Below, one piece after another: positions 35,444 to 43,594 of a DNA stretch of 64,000 bases. Numbering within the stretch: the first letter of the stretch is position 1; each line of letters opens with the position of its first letter. The notes under the pieces were generated by a model, which worked only from the letters and a program-made list of their open reading frames with translations, was not told where the DNA came from and did no database searches. The position numbers were made by a program, and so were the translations under genes. The stretch comes from JAVVEG01 sp041751425 (lineage in GTDB: Bacteria; Pseudomonadota; Gammaproteobacteria; Pseudomonadales; Pseudohongiellaceae): the NCBI GenBank assembly GCA_041751425.1, contig JBGSXL010000002.1, forward strand, positions 1-64,000, in the 5' to 3' direction.

Positions 35444-36325
35444 ATGTCACACAAAAGTAACGACAATCCGCTGGGCCAGGCAACACCATACCCGGACAGC
35501 TATGCGCCCGAGCTATTGTTTACTGTAGCGCGCGATCATAATCGTGCGCAGTTAGGTATTAAGGACAGCAACCTGCCTTTCTTTGGCTACGACCTTTGGC
35601 ACGCGTTCGAGCTCTCGTGGCTGGATATGCATGGTAAACCGATAGTCGTTGTCGCCGAACTGCTGGTGCCTTGTGAGTCACCTTATATTATCGAGTCTAA
35701 ATCCTTGAAGTTGTACCTGAACTCTCTGAATCAGATGCGTTACCCCAGCACAGACAGCGTGCAGGCGTTGCTCAGCAAGGACCTTTCCTTTGCGGCCGGA
35801 TTGCCTGTTATGGTTCGCATCCAGAATATTGCCACAAGTGCCGAAGTATTCGAGATTGCGCATCCGTCTGGTATCTGTCTGGATGGAATAGAAATAGCAA
35901 CAGATGTCTTTAAACCGGATGCGTCTCTTTTGCGATCGAATGCAAAAGCGAAGAAGGAAGGCACTGCAACTAAGGCAGAGGAATCATTAAGCGAAAAACT
36001 TTTCAGCAATCTATTTAAATCCAATTGTCCTGTCACTTCGCAGCCAGACTGGGGAACCGTTGTGATCGACTACTCCGGACCAGCAATAGACCATGCTGCG
36101 TTGCTGCGTTATATCGTCTCCTTTCGTAATCATCACGGTTTCCACGAACATTGTACGGAAATGATGTTCAACGACATCCTGCAGCATTGTCATCCTGAAT
36201 CTTTAACAGTAGCCATTCACTTTCTGCGCCGCGGCGGCCTTGATATCAACCCCATAAGAAGTACCTCGCCAGACGCAGACGCAGGCAGCCCTACAGCGGG
36301 CCTCCGCCGCTTTATCCGCCAGTAA
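35444..36325 (+). CDS. queF: NADPH-dependent 7-cyano-7-deazaguanine reductase QueF
   Basis: 293 residues from ATG 35444, with AAGG seven bases upstream. The two-T-fold (E. coli type) form: the substrate motif ESKSLKLYLNSLNQ is in the first half and the catalytic Cys is in SNCPVTSQPDWG in the second half, with FHEHCTEMMFND completing the site. It reduces preQ0 to preQ1, the only nitrile-to-amine reduction known in biology, on the queuosine pathway. A low-complexity Lys/Ala insert (about 170-185) precedes the catalytic Cys. Confidence 0.95.
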   Translation: MSHKSNDNPLGQATPYPDSYAPELLFTVARDHNRAQLGIKDSNLPFFGYDLWHAFELSWLDMHGKPIVVVAELLVPCESPYIIESKSLKLYLNSLNQMRYPSTDSVQALLSKDLSFAAGLPVMVRIQNIATSAEVFEIAHPSGICLDGIEIATDVFKPDASLLRSNAKAKKEGTATKAEESLSEKLFSNLFKSNCPVTSQPDWGTVVIDYSGPAIDHAALLRYIVSFRNHHGFHEHCTEMMFNDILQHCHPESLTVAIHFLRRGGLDINPIRSTSPDADAGSPTAGLRRFIRQ

Positions 36326-36375
36326 TCACCTTGTAATTATCAGCCTGCTGGTATAGAGTTACGCGCCTTCGAATT

Positions 36376-36466
36376 GGTGAGGTGTCCGAGTGGTTGAAGG
36401 AGCACGCCTGGAAAGTGTGTATACGCTAATAACGTATCGAGGGTTCGAATCCCTCTCTCACCGCCA
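36376..36466 (+). tRNA. tRNA-Ser (GGA anticodon)
   Basis: 91 bases with encoded CCA. Acceptor GGTGAGG pairs with TCTCACC, discriminator G; anticodon GGA at 36410-36412; a long variable arm (TATACGCTAATAACGTATC) marks a class II serine tRNA. It is very close to E. coli tRNA-Ser(GGA). A possible promoter TTGTAA (36331-36336) - 15 bp - TATAGA (36352-36357) with an ACGCGCC discriminator lies just upstream. Confidence 0.98.
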
Positions 36467-36751
36467 TTTAACCGAAGCGCCACCCCAGAACTCAAACCGT
36501 CCGCTCAAACAGTGTGCCACCCTCCCCAAGAGAGAGGGATCCGAACCCGAAAAAGGGTTCGACAAATTGCAGCGCAATTTGCAACGAGCACGCAGTGCGA
36601 AGCCCGCAGGGTTGAAGCAGCCCAAAGGCTGCTTCAATTAATCCCTCACTCCCAGTTAACTAAAATCTACTCAAGCACACCAAGCTTTCTAACTTACACC
36701 ATCTTCATGTAGTATCTTTGCACCATCACAAAAACAAGACGAGACGCCTCC
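36467..36751. repeat. run of five consecutive hairpins downstream of tRNA-Ser
   Basis: Five palindromes follow one another: CGAACCC/GGGTTCG (36542-36561), CAAATTGC/GCAATTTG (36563-36581), GCAC/GTGC (36588-36598), CCC/GGG (36603-36611) and an 11-bp perfect stem TTGAAGCAGCC/GGCTGCTTCAA with loop CAAA (36612-36637). The last is followed by TTAAT and may terminate the tRNA transcript, but the others are in excess of any terminator. No coding region is convincing here. The composition differs from the flanks. Confidence 0.6.
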
Positions 36752-38680
36752 ATGAAATCCTCCAGCCCCCGTTTACAGAAGTCACTGGGAACAACCTTGT
36801 CAGCATTGGCAGTGAGCATCTCACTGAGTACGTTTGCCGTGCATACCGCCGTGGCAGATGACTGGCCAAGCTATGGATCGGATCTGAGCTCGAGCAAATA
36901 CGCACCGTTTGAGCAAATTAATGCGAGCAATGCAGCCGATGTGCAAATTGCCTGGTCATGGGACTCAGTTGACAATGCCACGGTAGCAGCCAATCACGCA
37001 CAGGAAAATTTTCGTGCTACGCCCGGAGCATTCAAGGTCACACCAATTGCTGTTGATGGCATTCTATACCTCAGCACCTCATTTGGCCGTGTCGTTGCTA
37101 TTGATGGTTTCAGTGGCGAAGAGCTGTGGGTATTTGACACCCGTTCATGGGAAGCAGGACGACCTGCAAACCTGGGCTACAACCATCGCGGTGTTGCTTA
37201 CTGGAGTGACGGCGAGAGCCAACGCATCCTGATGCCGTCCAACGACGCCTGGCTGTGGTCCATCGATGCGAAAACCGGTTTGCCAGATCCGGAGTTTGGT
37301 GAAGGCGGCAAACTGGATCTGGCTCAAGGGTTGGGCAGAGAAATTAACAGATCTGCCTATTCCATGATTTCTGCCCCACTGGTCGTCAACGATATCGTTG
37401 TTGTCGGCTCTTCCATACATGACGGACCTGCGAATAAGGAAGCGCCTCCCGGACATGTGCGTGGCTTCAATGTGCAAACTGGCGAACGGGTTTGGATGTT
37501 CAATACCATTCCGCAGCGCGGTGAATTCGGCAACGACAGCTGGGAGGATGGCGCGGCGGAATACTCGGGCAATACCAATGTCTGGACCGTGATGAGTGCG
37601 GATCTGGAGTTGGGTTATGTTTATCTGCCCATCGGAACGCCAACCAATGATTGGTACGGCGGACATCGCCTGGGTGACAATTTATTCGCTGAAAGCCTGG
37701 TAGCGGTCGATGCCAGCACCGGCGAGCGCGTCTGGCATTTCCAGATGGTGCGCCATGGCGTGTGGGACTATGACCTGCCGGCTGCCCCCAATCTGGTTGA
37801 TATCGTTGTGGATGGCAGGCCCATCAAGGCCGTGGCGCAGATATCCAAGCAGGGCTTCGTATATGTGTTCGATCGCGCTACCGGCGAGCCGGTGTGGCCA
37901 ATTGAGGATCGCCCGGTGCCACAAAGCACTGTGCCCGGAGAGCGTTTGTCACCCACGCAACCATTTCCAACCAAACCTGCTCCTTTCGAGCCACAGGGCA
38001 TTTCCGATGCCACATTGATAGATTTTACGCCCGAACTGCGCGCGGAAGCCTTGCGTGGTATCGAGCGTTTCGACTATGGCCCGTTGTTTACCCCACCATC
38101 GCAACGCGGCACTATCAACCTGCCCGGTTGGGCGGGAGGCGGTGGTTGGCAGGGTGCAGCTGTCGATCCGGAAACCGGTATGCTTTATATCCCTTCCGGT
38201 ACTGGTCCGATAGTAGTGCAATTGGTAGAGCCTGACAGTGCTAACTCCAACTTTCAGTTTGTGCGTGGTGGTGCCACTTCTGCACCGGGACCACAGGGGC
38301 TGCCTTTGACCAAGCCTCCGTATGGACGCATTACGGCAATTAATCTCAACACCGGTGAACATGAGTGGATGGTGCCGCACGGTGAAGGTATACGTCAGCG
38401 TCTGATTGATATGAATATCATTGACCCGGGTCCCGTTGGCTCAGCAGATCGCACAGGTCCGGTCCTGACCAAAAGTCTTTTGTTTGTCGGGCAAACGGAC
38501 AACGGTCGTCCGTTGCTGCGTGCGTACGACAAAGCCACAGGTGAAGTGATTCAGGAGTATCAGTTGCCATCGCAACCGGGCGGCACGCCGATGACCTACA
38601 TGGCGAATGGCAAACAATTCATCGCAATCACTGTTGGTGGTGGCGCAGACGCCAAACTCGTCACGCTTGCCCTGCCGTGA
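36752..38680 (+). CDS. periplasmic PQQ-dependent dehydrogenase, paralog 1
   Basis: 642 residues. A signal peptide ends near TAVA-DDW. The mature protein has the quinoprotein propeller pattern: DWPSYGSDLSSSKYAPFEQI, repeated W-motif blades such as GFSGEELWVFDTRSW, DASTGERVWHFQMV, HGVWDYDLPAAPNLVDI, and the closing KQFIAITVGGGADAKLVTLA. It belongs to the glucose-dehydrogenase-like branch without a membrane domain. No heme c motif (CxxCH) is present, so electrons must go to a separate acceptor. It uses PQQ and a divalent metal to oxidise an alcohol or sugar; the substrate is unknown, and no PQQ synthesis gene is in the window. A close paralog follows 29 bp later. Confidence 0.88.
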   Translation: MKSSSPRLQKSLGTTLSALAVSISLSTFAVHTAVADDWPSYGSDLSSSKYAPFEQINASNAADVQIAWSWDSVDNATVAANHAQENFRATPGAFKVTPIAVDGILYLSTSFGRVVAIDGFSGEELWVFDTRSWEAGRPANLGYNHRGVAYWSDGESQRILMPSNDAWLWSIDAKTGLPDPEFGEGGKLDLAQGLGREINRSAYSMISAPLVVNDIVVVGSSIHDGPANKEAPPGHVRGFNVQTGERVWMFNTIPQRGEFGNDSWEDGAAEYSGNTNVWTVMSADLELGYVYLPIGTPTNDWYGGHRLGDNLFAESLVAVDASTGERVWHFQMVRHGVWDYDLPAAPNLVDIVVDGRPIKAVAQISKQGFVYVFDRATGEPVWPIEDRPVPQSTVPGERLSPTQPFPTKPAPFEPQGISDATLIDFTPELRAEALRGIERFDYGPLFTPPSQRGTINLPGWAGGGGWQGAAVDPETGMLYIPSGTGPIVVQLVEPDSANSNFQFVRGGATSAPGPQGLPLTKPPYGRITAINLNTGEHEWMVPHGEGIRQRLIDMNIIDPGPVGSADRTGPVLTKSLLFVGQTDNGRPLLRAYDKATGEVIQEYQLPSQPGGTPMTYMANGKQFIAITVGGGADAKLVTLALP

Positions 38681-38709
38681 TATTCCATTATTTGCTATGA
38701 GGTGTATGC

Positions 38710-40686
38710 ATGCCAGACAGGATTAAGCAGAACAATAATCCTGTCTGGCTGCTTGGCGGCATACTATCGCTCGCCTTCCTTAGCGCCTGTAACAACGAAT
38801 CGACATCCTCCCTCCAGTCAATATCTGCGACAGAAGTTCGTGAGCCGATACAGACCGATTGGCCACACTACGGCAGCACACTGGCTGCCAGCAAATACTC
38901 GCCATTAGCGCAAATACATGCTGACAACGTACAGCACCTGGAAATTGTCTGGAGTTGGGAAACGCCAGACAACGCAATCTTCCGTAACGATACACGTGCA
39001 ACCGCGGCAGAATTTAAATCGACACCCATTATGGTGGATGGCGTGCTTTATATCAGCACTTCACTGGGTCTGGTCGCAGCTATAGATGCAGCATCGGGCC
39101 AACAATTATGGGTATTCGACACAGGCTCCTGGACTCGTGGCAGGCATCCCAATTTCAACAATAACCATCGCGGTGTCGCCTATTGGAGCGACGGGGTTGC
39201 AGAACGTATTCTGATGCCAGCCAACGATGGCGTTTTGTGGTCTCTGGATGCTTCTACCGGAGAACCCGACCCGGCATTTGGCGAAGAGGGCCAGATTGAT
39301 TTGAAACAGGGTCTGGGACGCGCAGCGCTGATCGGCCAGTACGGTGCTATTTCTGCACCGACAGTGGTGGGCGATATCGTGGTTGTGGGCTCTTCCATAA
39401 GCGACGTTCCCAACTTTAACGACACCATGCCTCCCGGCCATGTGCGCGGTTTCGATGTCCGCAGCGGTGCGCAGAAATGGATTTTTCACACTATCCCACA
39501 GGCCGGCGAGTTCGGCGCAGAGACCTGGAAAAACGATTCCTGGCAGTACACCGGCAATACCAATGTCTGGACAGGCATGAGTGCAGATGCAGAGACCGGC
39601 TACATCTATTTACCGACCAGCACGCCGACCAACGATTGGTATGGCGGTCATCGTCTGGGAGACAATGTTTTCGCAGAAAGCTTGATTTGTCTGGACGCGG
39701 CCACAGGAGAGCGCATCTGGCATTTTCAGATGGTTCATCATGGGCTGTGGGACTATGACCTACCCGCCGCACCGAATCTGGTGAACATCACTGTTGATGA
39801 TAAACACATCAAGGCAGTAGCGCAGATATCCAAACAGGGCTTCGTGTACGTGTTTGACAGATTGACTGGCGAACCTGTCTGGCCCATAGAAGAAAGAGCC
39901 GTTCCGCAATCCAGCGTGCCGGGAGAGCGCACCTCACCAACGCAACCATTCCCGACTAGGCCAGCCCCGTTTGAACCGCAGGGTATTTCTGCAGAAACGT
40001 TAATTGATTACACGCCAGCATTGCGAGAGGAAGCTCTGCAGATAATTGCTGAAGTGGATTATGGTCCGCTGTTCACACCACCAACAGAACGAGGCACCAT
40101 TATTTTCCCCGGCTACAGTGGCGGCGCTACATGGGCAGGGGCTGCCGTTGATCCGGAAACCGCAACAATCTATATCCCGTCTTTTTCCATGCCGCGCTTT
40201 GTCAGACTAACGCGACCTGATCCGGCAACTTCCAATTTTGATTTCGTCCGCGATGGCAGAGCCGATTTGCCAGGTCCGCAAGGCTTACCTCTTATAAAGC
40301 CCCCTTATTCGCGCATAACTGCTATCGATCTGAATACAGGCGAACATCGCTGGATGGTGCCGCATGGCGAAGGCATTCGGCAACGTTTGTTAGCGATGGG
40401 AATTCCAGATCCGGGTCCGGTAGGCGCATTCGGTCGCAATGGGCCGTTGCTGACAAAATCATTGCTGTTTTTTGGTCAACTGGATGGATCGCGTTCGGTG
40501 TTCAGAAGTTACCATAAAGATACAGGAGCAATCGTTAGCGAGTTGGAAATTCCACTGCCACCGATGGGTACACCGATGACTTATCAAGTAAACGGTAAGC
40601 AATTCATAGTGATGGCTATCGGCGCTGGCCCTGATACACGTCTGCTGGCGTTAGCGCTTCCGGATTCAATGTCGGCCAGCAATTGA
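38710..40686 (+). CDS. PQQ-dependent dehydrogenase lipoprotein, paralog 2
   Basis: 658 residues, colinear and clearly similar to paralog 1 along its whole length (for example TPTNDWYGGHRLGDN and AQISKQGFVYVFDR are shared). It differs at the N-terminus, where LSLAFLSAC is a lipobox, so it should be membrane-anchored by lipid on the periplasmic side, whereas paralog 1 is predicted soluble. GAGGTG lies six bases before the ATG. No CxxCH is present. The 29-bp spacing implies co-transcription with paralog 1. Confidence 0.88.
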   Translation: MPDRIKQNNNPVWLLGGILSLAFLSACNNESTSSLQSISATEVREPIQTDWPHYGSTLAASKYSPLAQIHADNVQHLEIVWSWETPDNAIFRNDTRATAAEFKSTPIMVDGVLYISTSLGLVAAIDAASGQQLWVFDTGSWTRGRHPNFNNNHRGVAYWSDGVAERILMPANDGVLWSLDASTGEPDPAFGEEGQIDLKQGLGRAALIGQYGAISAPTVVGDIVVVGSSISDVPNFNDTMPPGHVRGFDVRSGAQKWIFHTIPQAGEFGAETWKNDSWQYTGNTNVWTGMSADAETGYIYLPTSTPTNDWYGGHRLGDNVFAESLICLDAATGERIWHFQMVHHGLWDYDLPAAPNLVNITVDDKHIKAVAQISKQGFVYVFDRLTGEPVWPIEERAVPQSSVPGERTSPTQPFPTRPAPFEPQGISAETLIDYTPALREEALQIIAEVDYGPLFTPPTERGTIIFPGYSGGATWAGAAVDPETATIYIPSFSMPRFVRLTRPDPATSNFDFVRDGRADLPGPQGLPLIKPPYSRITAIDLNTGEHRWMVPHGEGIRQRLLAMGIPDPGPVGAFGRNGPLLTKSLLFFGQLDGSRSVFRSYHKDTGAIVSELEIPLPPMGTPMTYQVNGKQFIVMAIGAGPDTRLLALALPDSMSASN

Positions 40687-40725
40687 ACCTGTGGGAACTG
40701 TCTGCCTGCGCAGGCCCATCAGTGC

Positions 40726-40754
40726 TTGATAAGCGCAGGGAATTTCCAGATAAT
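40726..40754 (+). promoter_or_regulatory. promoter of the SRP RNA gene
   Basis: TTGATA (40726-40731), a 17-bp spacer and GATAAT (40749-40754), followed by a GC-rich GCCCGG discriminator. The transcript would start about 30 bases before the mature SRP RNA. Confidence 0.65.
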
Positions 40755-40789
40755 GCCCGGCTGTGGCTGCACCAGCAGTCGTGTTTGAC

Positions 40790-40902
40790 GGTATCTCTTG
40801 CCGGTCCCCTCGCAATGACAGGTTGTGAACCCCGCCAGGCCCGGAAGGGAGCAACGGTAATAACTGCGTCATGTGCCGTGGTGTGGCTGGCAGGAGCTAC
40901 CA
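40790..40902 (+). ncRNA. ffs: signal recognition particle RNA (4.5S)
   Basis: The conserved apical domain GTGAACCCCGCCAGGCCCGG followed by AAGGGAGCAACGGTAA is the Ffh-binding core with its GGAAG-type tetraloop. The ends pair as a long hairpin: GGTATCTCTTGCCGGTCC (from 40790) with GGCTGGCAGGAGCTACC (to 40901). About 113 bases, as in E. coli. It pairs with Ffh to target membrane proteins. Location before dnaX is common in gammaproteobacteria. The exact ends are estimated from pairing. Confidence 0.92.
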
Positions 40903-40956
40903 CCAGATTTTTCCGGTGCATCTTTTTTCACTAGCGGAATCACTGATCGGAACGAG

Positions 40957-42630
40957 ATGAGCTACCAGGTACTGGCAAGAAAGTGGCGACCCAAAAACTT
41001 TAAGGAGATGGCTGGGCAAGCTCACGTACTCCAGACTCTCGTACACGCGCTTGAAAGTGGCCGTCTGCACCATGCCTACCTGTTTACCGGAACGCGCGGC
41101 GTCGGTAAAACAACCGTCGCCAGAATTCTTGCCAAATGCCTCAATTGTGACGAAGGTGTTACGGCAACTCCCTGTGAAAAATGCGATTCCTGCCGCGAGA
41201 TAGCAGAAGGACGGTTCATCGATTTGATTGAGGTCGATGCTGCATCGCGCACGAAGGTGGAAGACACGCGCGAGCTGTTGGAGAATGTGCAATACGCGCC
41301 ATCGCGTGGCCGCTACAAAGTCTATCTGATAGATGAGGTGCATATGCTGTCTACGCACAGCTTCAATGCGCTTTTGAAAACCCTGGAAGAACCACCACCT
41401 CATGTAAAATTTTTACTCGCGACCACTGATCCGCACAAACTTCCGGTCACTATTCTGTCGCGCTGTCTGCAGTTCAATCTGAAAAACTTCATGCCCGACA
41501 AAATTGTGGAATACCTGCAATCGGTGCTGACAGCTGAACAAGTTGAATTTGAGGAACCGGCGTTGTGGCATCTGGCCAGAGCAGCGCATGGCAGTATGCG
41601 TGATGCGTTGACTCTTCTGGATCAGGCTATCTCTTACGGCGAAGGCAAGGTGAGCGACAGCAGTGTGCAGGCTTTACTGGGCACGCCTGCGCAGATGCAG
41701 GTGTTCGGATTACTGGATTCCATCAACGCGCGCAACGCTGCTGAGCTGCTCAATGGCGCAGCAGAAATAGCCAAATACAATGCGAATTACATGCAGATAC
41801 TGGAAAGTATTCTCTCAGTACTGCATCGCAGCGCCATCGCGCAGGTTCTGCCCAAAGCAATAGATAACAGCAATGGGGACAAAGAGCATATTTTAAAATT
41901 AGCCAATAGTCTGCCGCCAGAAGATATCCATTTGTATTACCAGATTACGTTGAAAGCGCAATCCGACTTCAATCTTGCGCCGGATCTGCAAATGGCTTTC
42001 GACATGTATCTGTTGCGCATGCTTGCTTTTACACCTGATGGACCCGCTGTAAGTCAGCCTGCAACCACTGCGGCAGCACCTATCGATGACTCGTCAGCAG
42101 AAACCGAAGAGCAAAAAAAAAAGCGTCTGAATCCGGTTGCTGAACCGAAGATTGTCAGTAAGCCCGAAATCGAAGAAGTCGCCGAACAGCAGGCTGAGAA
42201 TTCTGCGAATAACAGAGTTTCAAGCCCGCCTGCAATAACACAGGAGAATTGGCCCTCTATAGTGCAAGCCTGTCTGCTCAGCGGTATCAGCGCGAACCTT
42301 TTGGCCAACAGTGTGCCTGAGAATGTTACAGAATCACAAATAGATCTCGTCATTGATGAAACCCAAAGTGCATTGTTCAACGAGCAGTACATTGCGATAA
42401 TCAATACCGCGTTGAATGACTATTTTGAGCGGCAATTGCAGGTAGCGATCAGAACTGGGGTAACCGCCACTGAATCTCCCGCGGCGCGCAGCCAACGTAT
42501 CAGACAGGAGCTGCGGCAGGAAGCCATCAAAAATTTCAATAACGATGAGAATGTCTGTGAAATCATGCAGAAGTTCTCAGCCACCATCAAACCCGACTCC
42601 TTAAAGTTGTCCACGGAGGAAAGAAAATGA
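40957..42630 (+). CDS. dnaX: DNA polymerase III tau subunit (and putative gamma)
   Basis: 557 residues from ATG 40957 (MSYQVLARKWRPKNF, the usual start; the frame extends back into the SRP RNA). Walker A GTRGVGKTT, a four-Cys zinc module (CLNCDEGVTATPCEKCDSC) and LIDEVHMLS mark the clamp-loader ATPase domains I-III; the C-terminal part after about 390 binds the polymerase alpha subunit and DnaB. A run of ten A at 42113-42122 (codons 386-389) is followed in both other frames by early stops, which suggests that a shorter gamma form is made. The stop overlaps the ybaB start (ATGA). Confidence 0.95.
   Translation: MSYQVLARKWRPKNFKEMAGQAHVLQTLVHALESGRLHHAYLFTGTRGVGKTTVARILAKCLNCDEGVTATPCEKCDSCREIAEGRFIDLIEVDAASRTKVEDTRELLENVQYAPSRGRYKVYLIDEVHMLSTHSFNALLKTLEEPPPHVKFLLATTDPHKLPVTILSRCLQFNLKNFMPDKIVEYLQSVLTAEQVEFEEPALWHLARAAHGSMRDALTLLDQAISYGEGKVSDSSVQALLGTPAQMQVFGLLDSINARNAAELLNGAAEIAKYNANYMQILESILSVLHRSAIAQVLPKAIDNSNGDKEHILKLANSLPPEDIHLYYQITLKAQSDFNLAPDLQMAFDMYLLRMLAFTPDGPAVSQPATTAAAPIDDSSAETEEQKKKRLNPVAEPKIVSKPEIEEVAEQQAENSANNRVSSPPAITQENWPSIVQACLLSGISANLLANSVPENVTESQIDLVIDETQSALFNEQYIAIINTALNDYFERQLQVAIRTGVTATESPAARSQRIRQELRQEAIKNFNNDENVCEIMQKFSATIKPDSLKLSTEERK
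42113..42122 (+). promoter_or_regulatory. ten-A slippery run in dnaX, putative gamma frameshift or slippage site
   Basis: CAA AAA AAA AAG in frame gives A10. A -1 shift reads AAA GCG TCT GAA TCC GGT TGC TGA and stops at 42141-42143, giving a product of about 395 residues; a +1 shift stops after three codons at TGA. A small hairpin CGGTT/AACCG follows at 42135-42147. E. coli makes gamma by -1 frameshifting on A-AAA-AAG and Thermus by transcriptional slippage on A9. Confidence 0.6.
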
Positions 42631-42947
42631 CAGATCTGAATGCATTGATGAAACAGGCAAAGCAAATGCAGGAGCAAATGCAACGTGCGCAGGAGGAAGC
42701 AGCAGGCAGAATTGTCATTGGTGAGTCAGGTGCAGGCCTGGTGAAGATCCACATGACCGGCCGCCATGATGTAAAGAAAGTGGTCATCAGCCCGGAGCTG
42801 CTGACTGAAGACAGAGAGATTATCGAAGATTTACTGGCAGCTGCTATCAATGATGCGGTGAAACGCGTTGAAGACAGTAGCAGGGAAGCATTGAGCGGGT
42901 TGACTGCCGGTATGAAACTCCCTGATGGCTTTAAGCTGCCATTTTAG
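42627..42947 (+). CDS. ybaB: YbaB/EbfC nucleoid-associated protein
   Basis: 106 residues. The sequence LNALMKQAKQMQEQMQRAQE and VKIHMTGRHDVKKVVISPEL is diagnostic of YbaB/EbfC, a small dimeric DNA-binding protein with tweezer shape. It is coded between dnaX and recR in most bacteria. The ATG overlaps the dnaX stop. Its role in DNA repair or replication-linked chromatin is only partly understood. Confidence 0.95.
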   Translation: MTDLNALMKQAKQMQEQMQRAQEEAAGRIVIGESGAGLVKIHMTGRHDVKKVVISPELLTEDREIIEDLLAAAINDAVKRVEDSSREALSGLTAGMKLPDGFKLPF

Positions 42948-42992
42948 TAGCAATATCTTTTCGACCAATTAATATTCATCTGAGTTTGTAAT

Positions 42993-43592
42993 ATGTTTTT
43001 CAGTCCCGTCATAGAGCAATTGGTGCAAGCATTTCGATGCCTGCCTGGCGTTGGTCCAAAATCAGCACAACGTATGGCTCTGTATCTGCTGGAGAGAAAT
43101 CGTCCTGGCGCCAATAATATCAGCGCTGCATTGTTAGAGGCATTGGAGAAAGTGCGTAACTGCAAGCAATGTCGGACTCTGACCGAAACTGAGTTATGTT
43201 TAATCTGCGCCAATCAGAATCGCAATCAAAAACTGCTATGTGTAGTTGAATCACCCGCTGATGTTTTTGCTATTGAACAAACAGGCAGTTTTAAAGGTCT
43301 TTACTTCGTGCTGATGGGACGACTGTCTCCCATTGACGGAGTAGGGCCGGAAGAGATCGGTATTCCAGAGTTACTGGATCTACTCAAGAACAGACAGGTT
43401 GAGGAGTTGATACTGGCCTGTAACCCGACTGTAGAAGGTGAGGCAACTGCGTGGTTTATTGCGGAGCAATTGCGAGAGACGCAGATTATCGTATCGCGCA
43501 TCGCGCATGGCGTTCCTGTTGGCGGAGAGTTGGAGTTTGTTGACGGCGGCACATTGAGCCATGCCTTCAATGGGCGCCAGGTGATGCGCTAA
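42993..43592 (+). CDS. recR: recombination mediator RecR
   Basis: 199 residues. An HhH motif (FRCLPGVGPKSAQRMA), a Cys4 zinc finger (CKQCRTLTETELCLIC) and a Toprim domain (LCVVESPADVFAIEQTG, LMGRLSPIDGVGPEEIG) are all present. With RecO (and RecF) it loads RecA at gaps in SSB-coated DNA. It is 45 bp after ybaB and 2 bp before rnd, in the standard dnaX-ybaB-recR order. Confidence 0.96.
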   Translation: MFFSPVIEQLVQAFRCLPGVGPKSAQRMALYLLERNRPGANNISAALLEALEKVRNCKQCRTLTETELCLICANQNRNQKLLCVVESPADVFAIEQTGSFKGLYFVLMGRLSPIDGVGPEEIGIPELLDLLKNRQVEELILACNPTVEGEATAWFIAEQLRETQIIVSRIAHGVPVGGELEFVDGGTLSHAFNGRQVMR

Positions 43593-43594
43593 CC

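Noticed and set aside
36376..36751. Integrated element at tRNA-Ser
   Set aside because: No integrase, no direct repeat of the tRNA 3' end and ordinary genes on both sides.
40873..40956. Upstream extension of dnaX
   Set aside because: It overlaps the SRP RNA; the family start MSYQVLARKWRP is at 40957.
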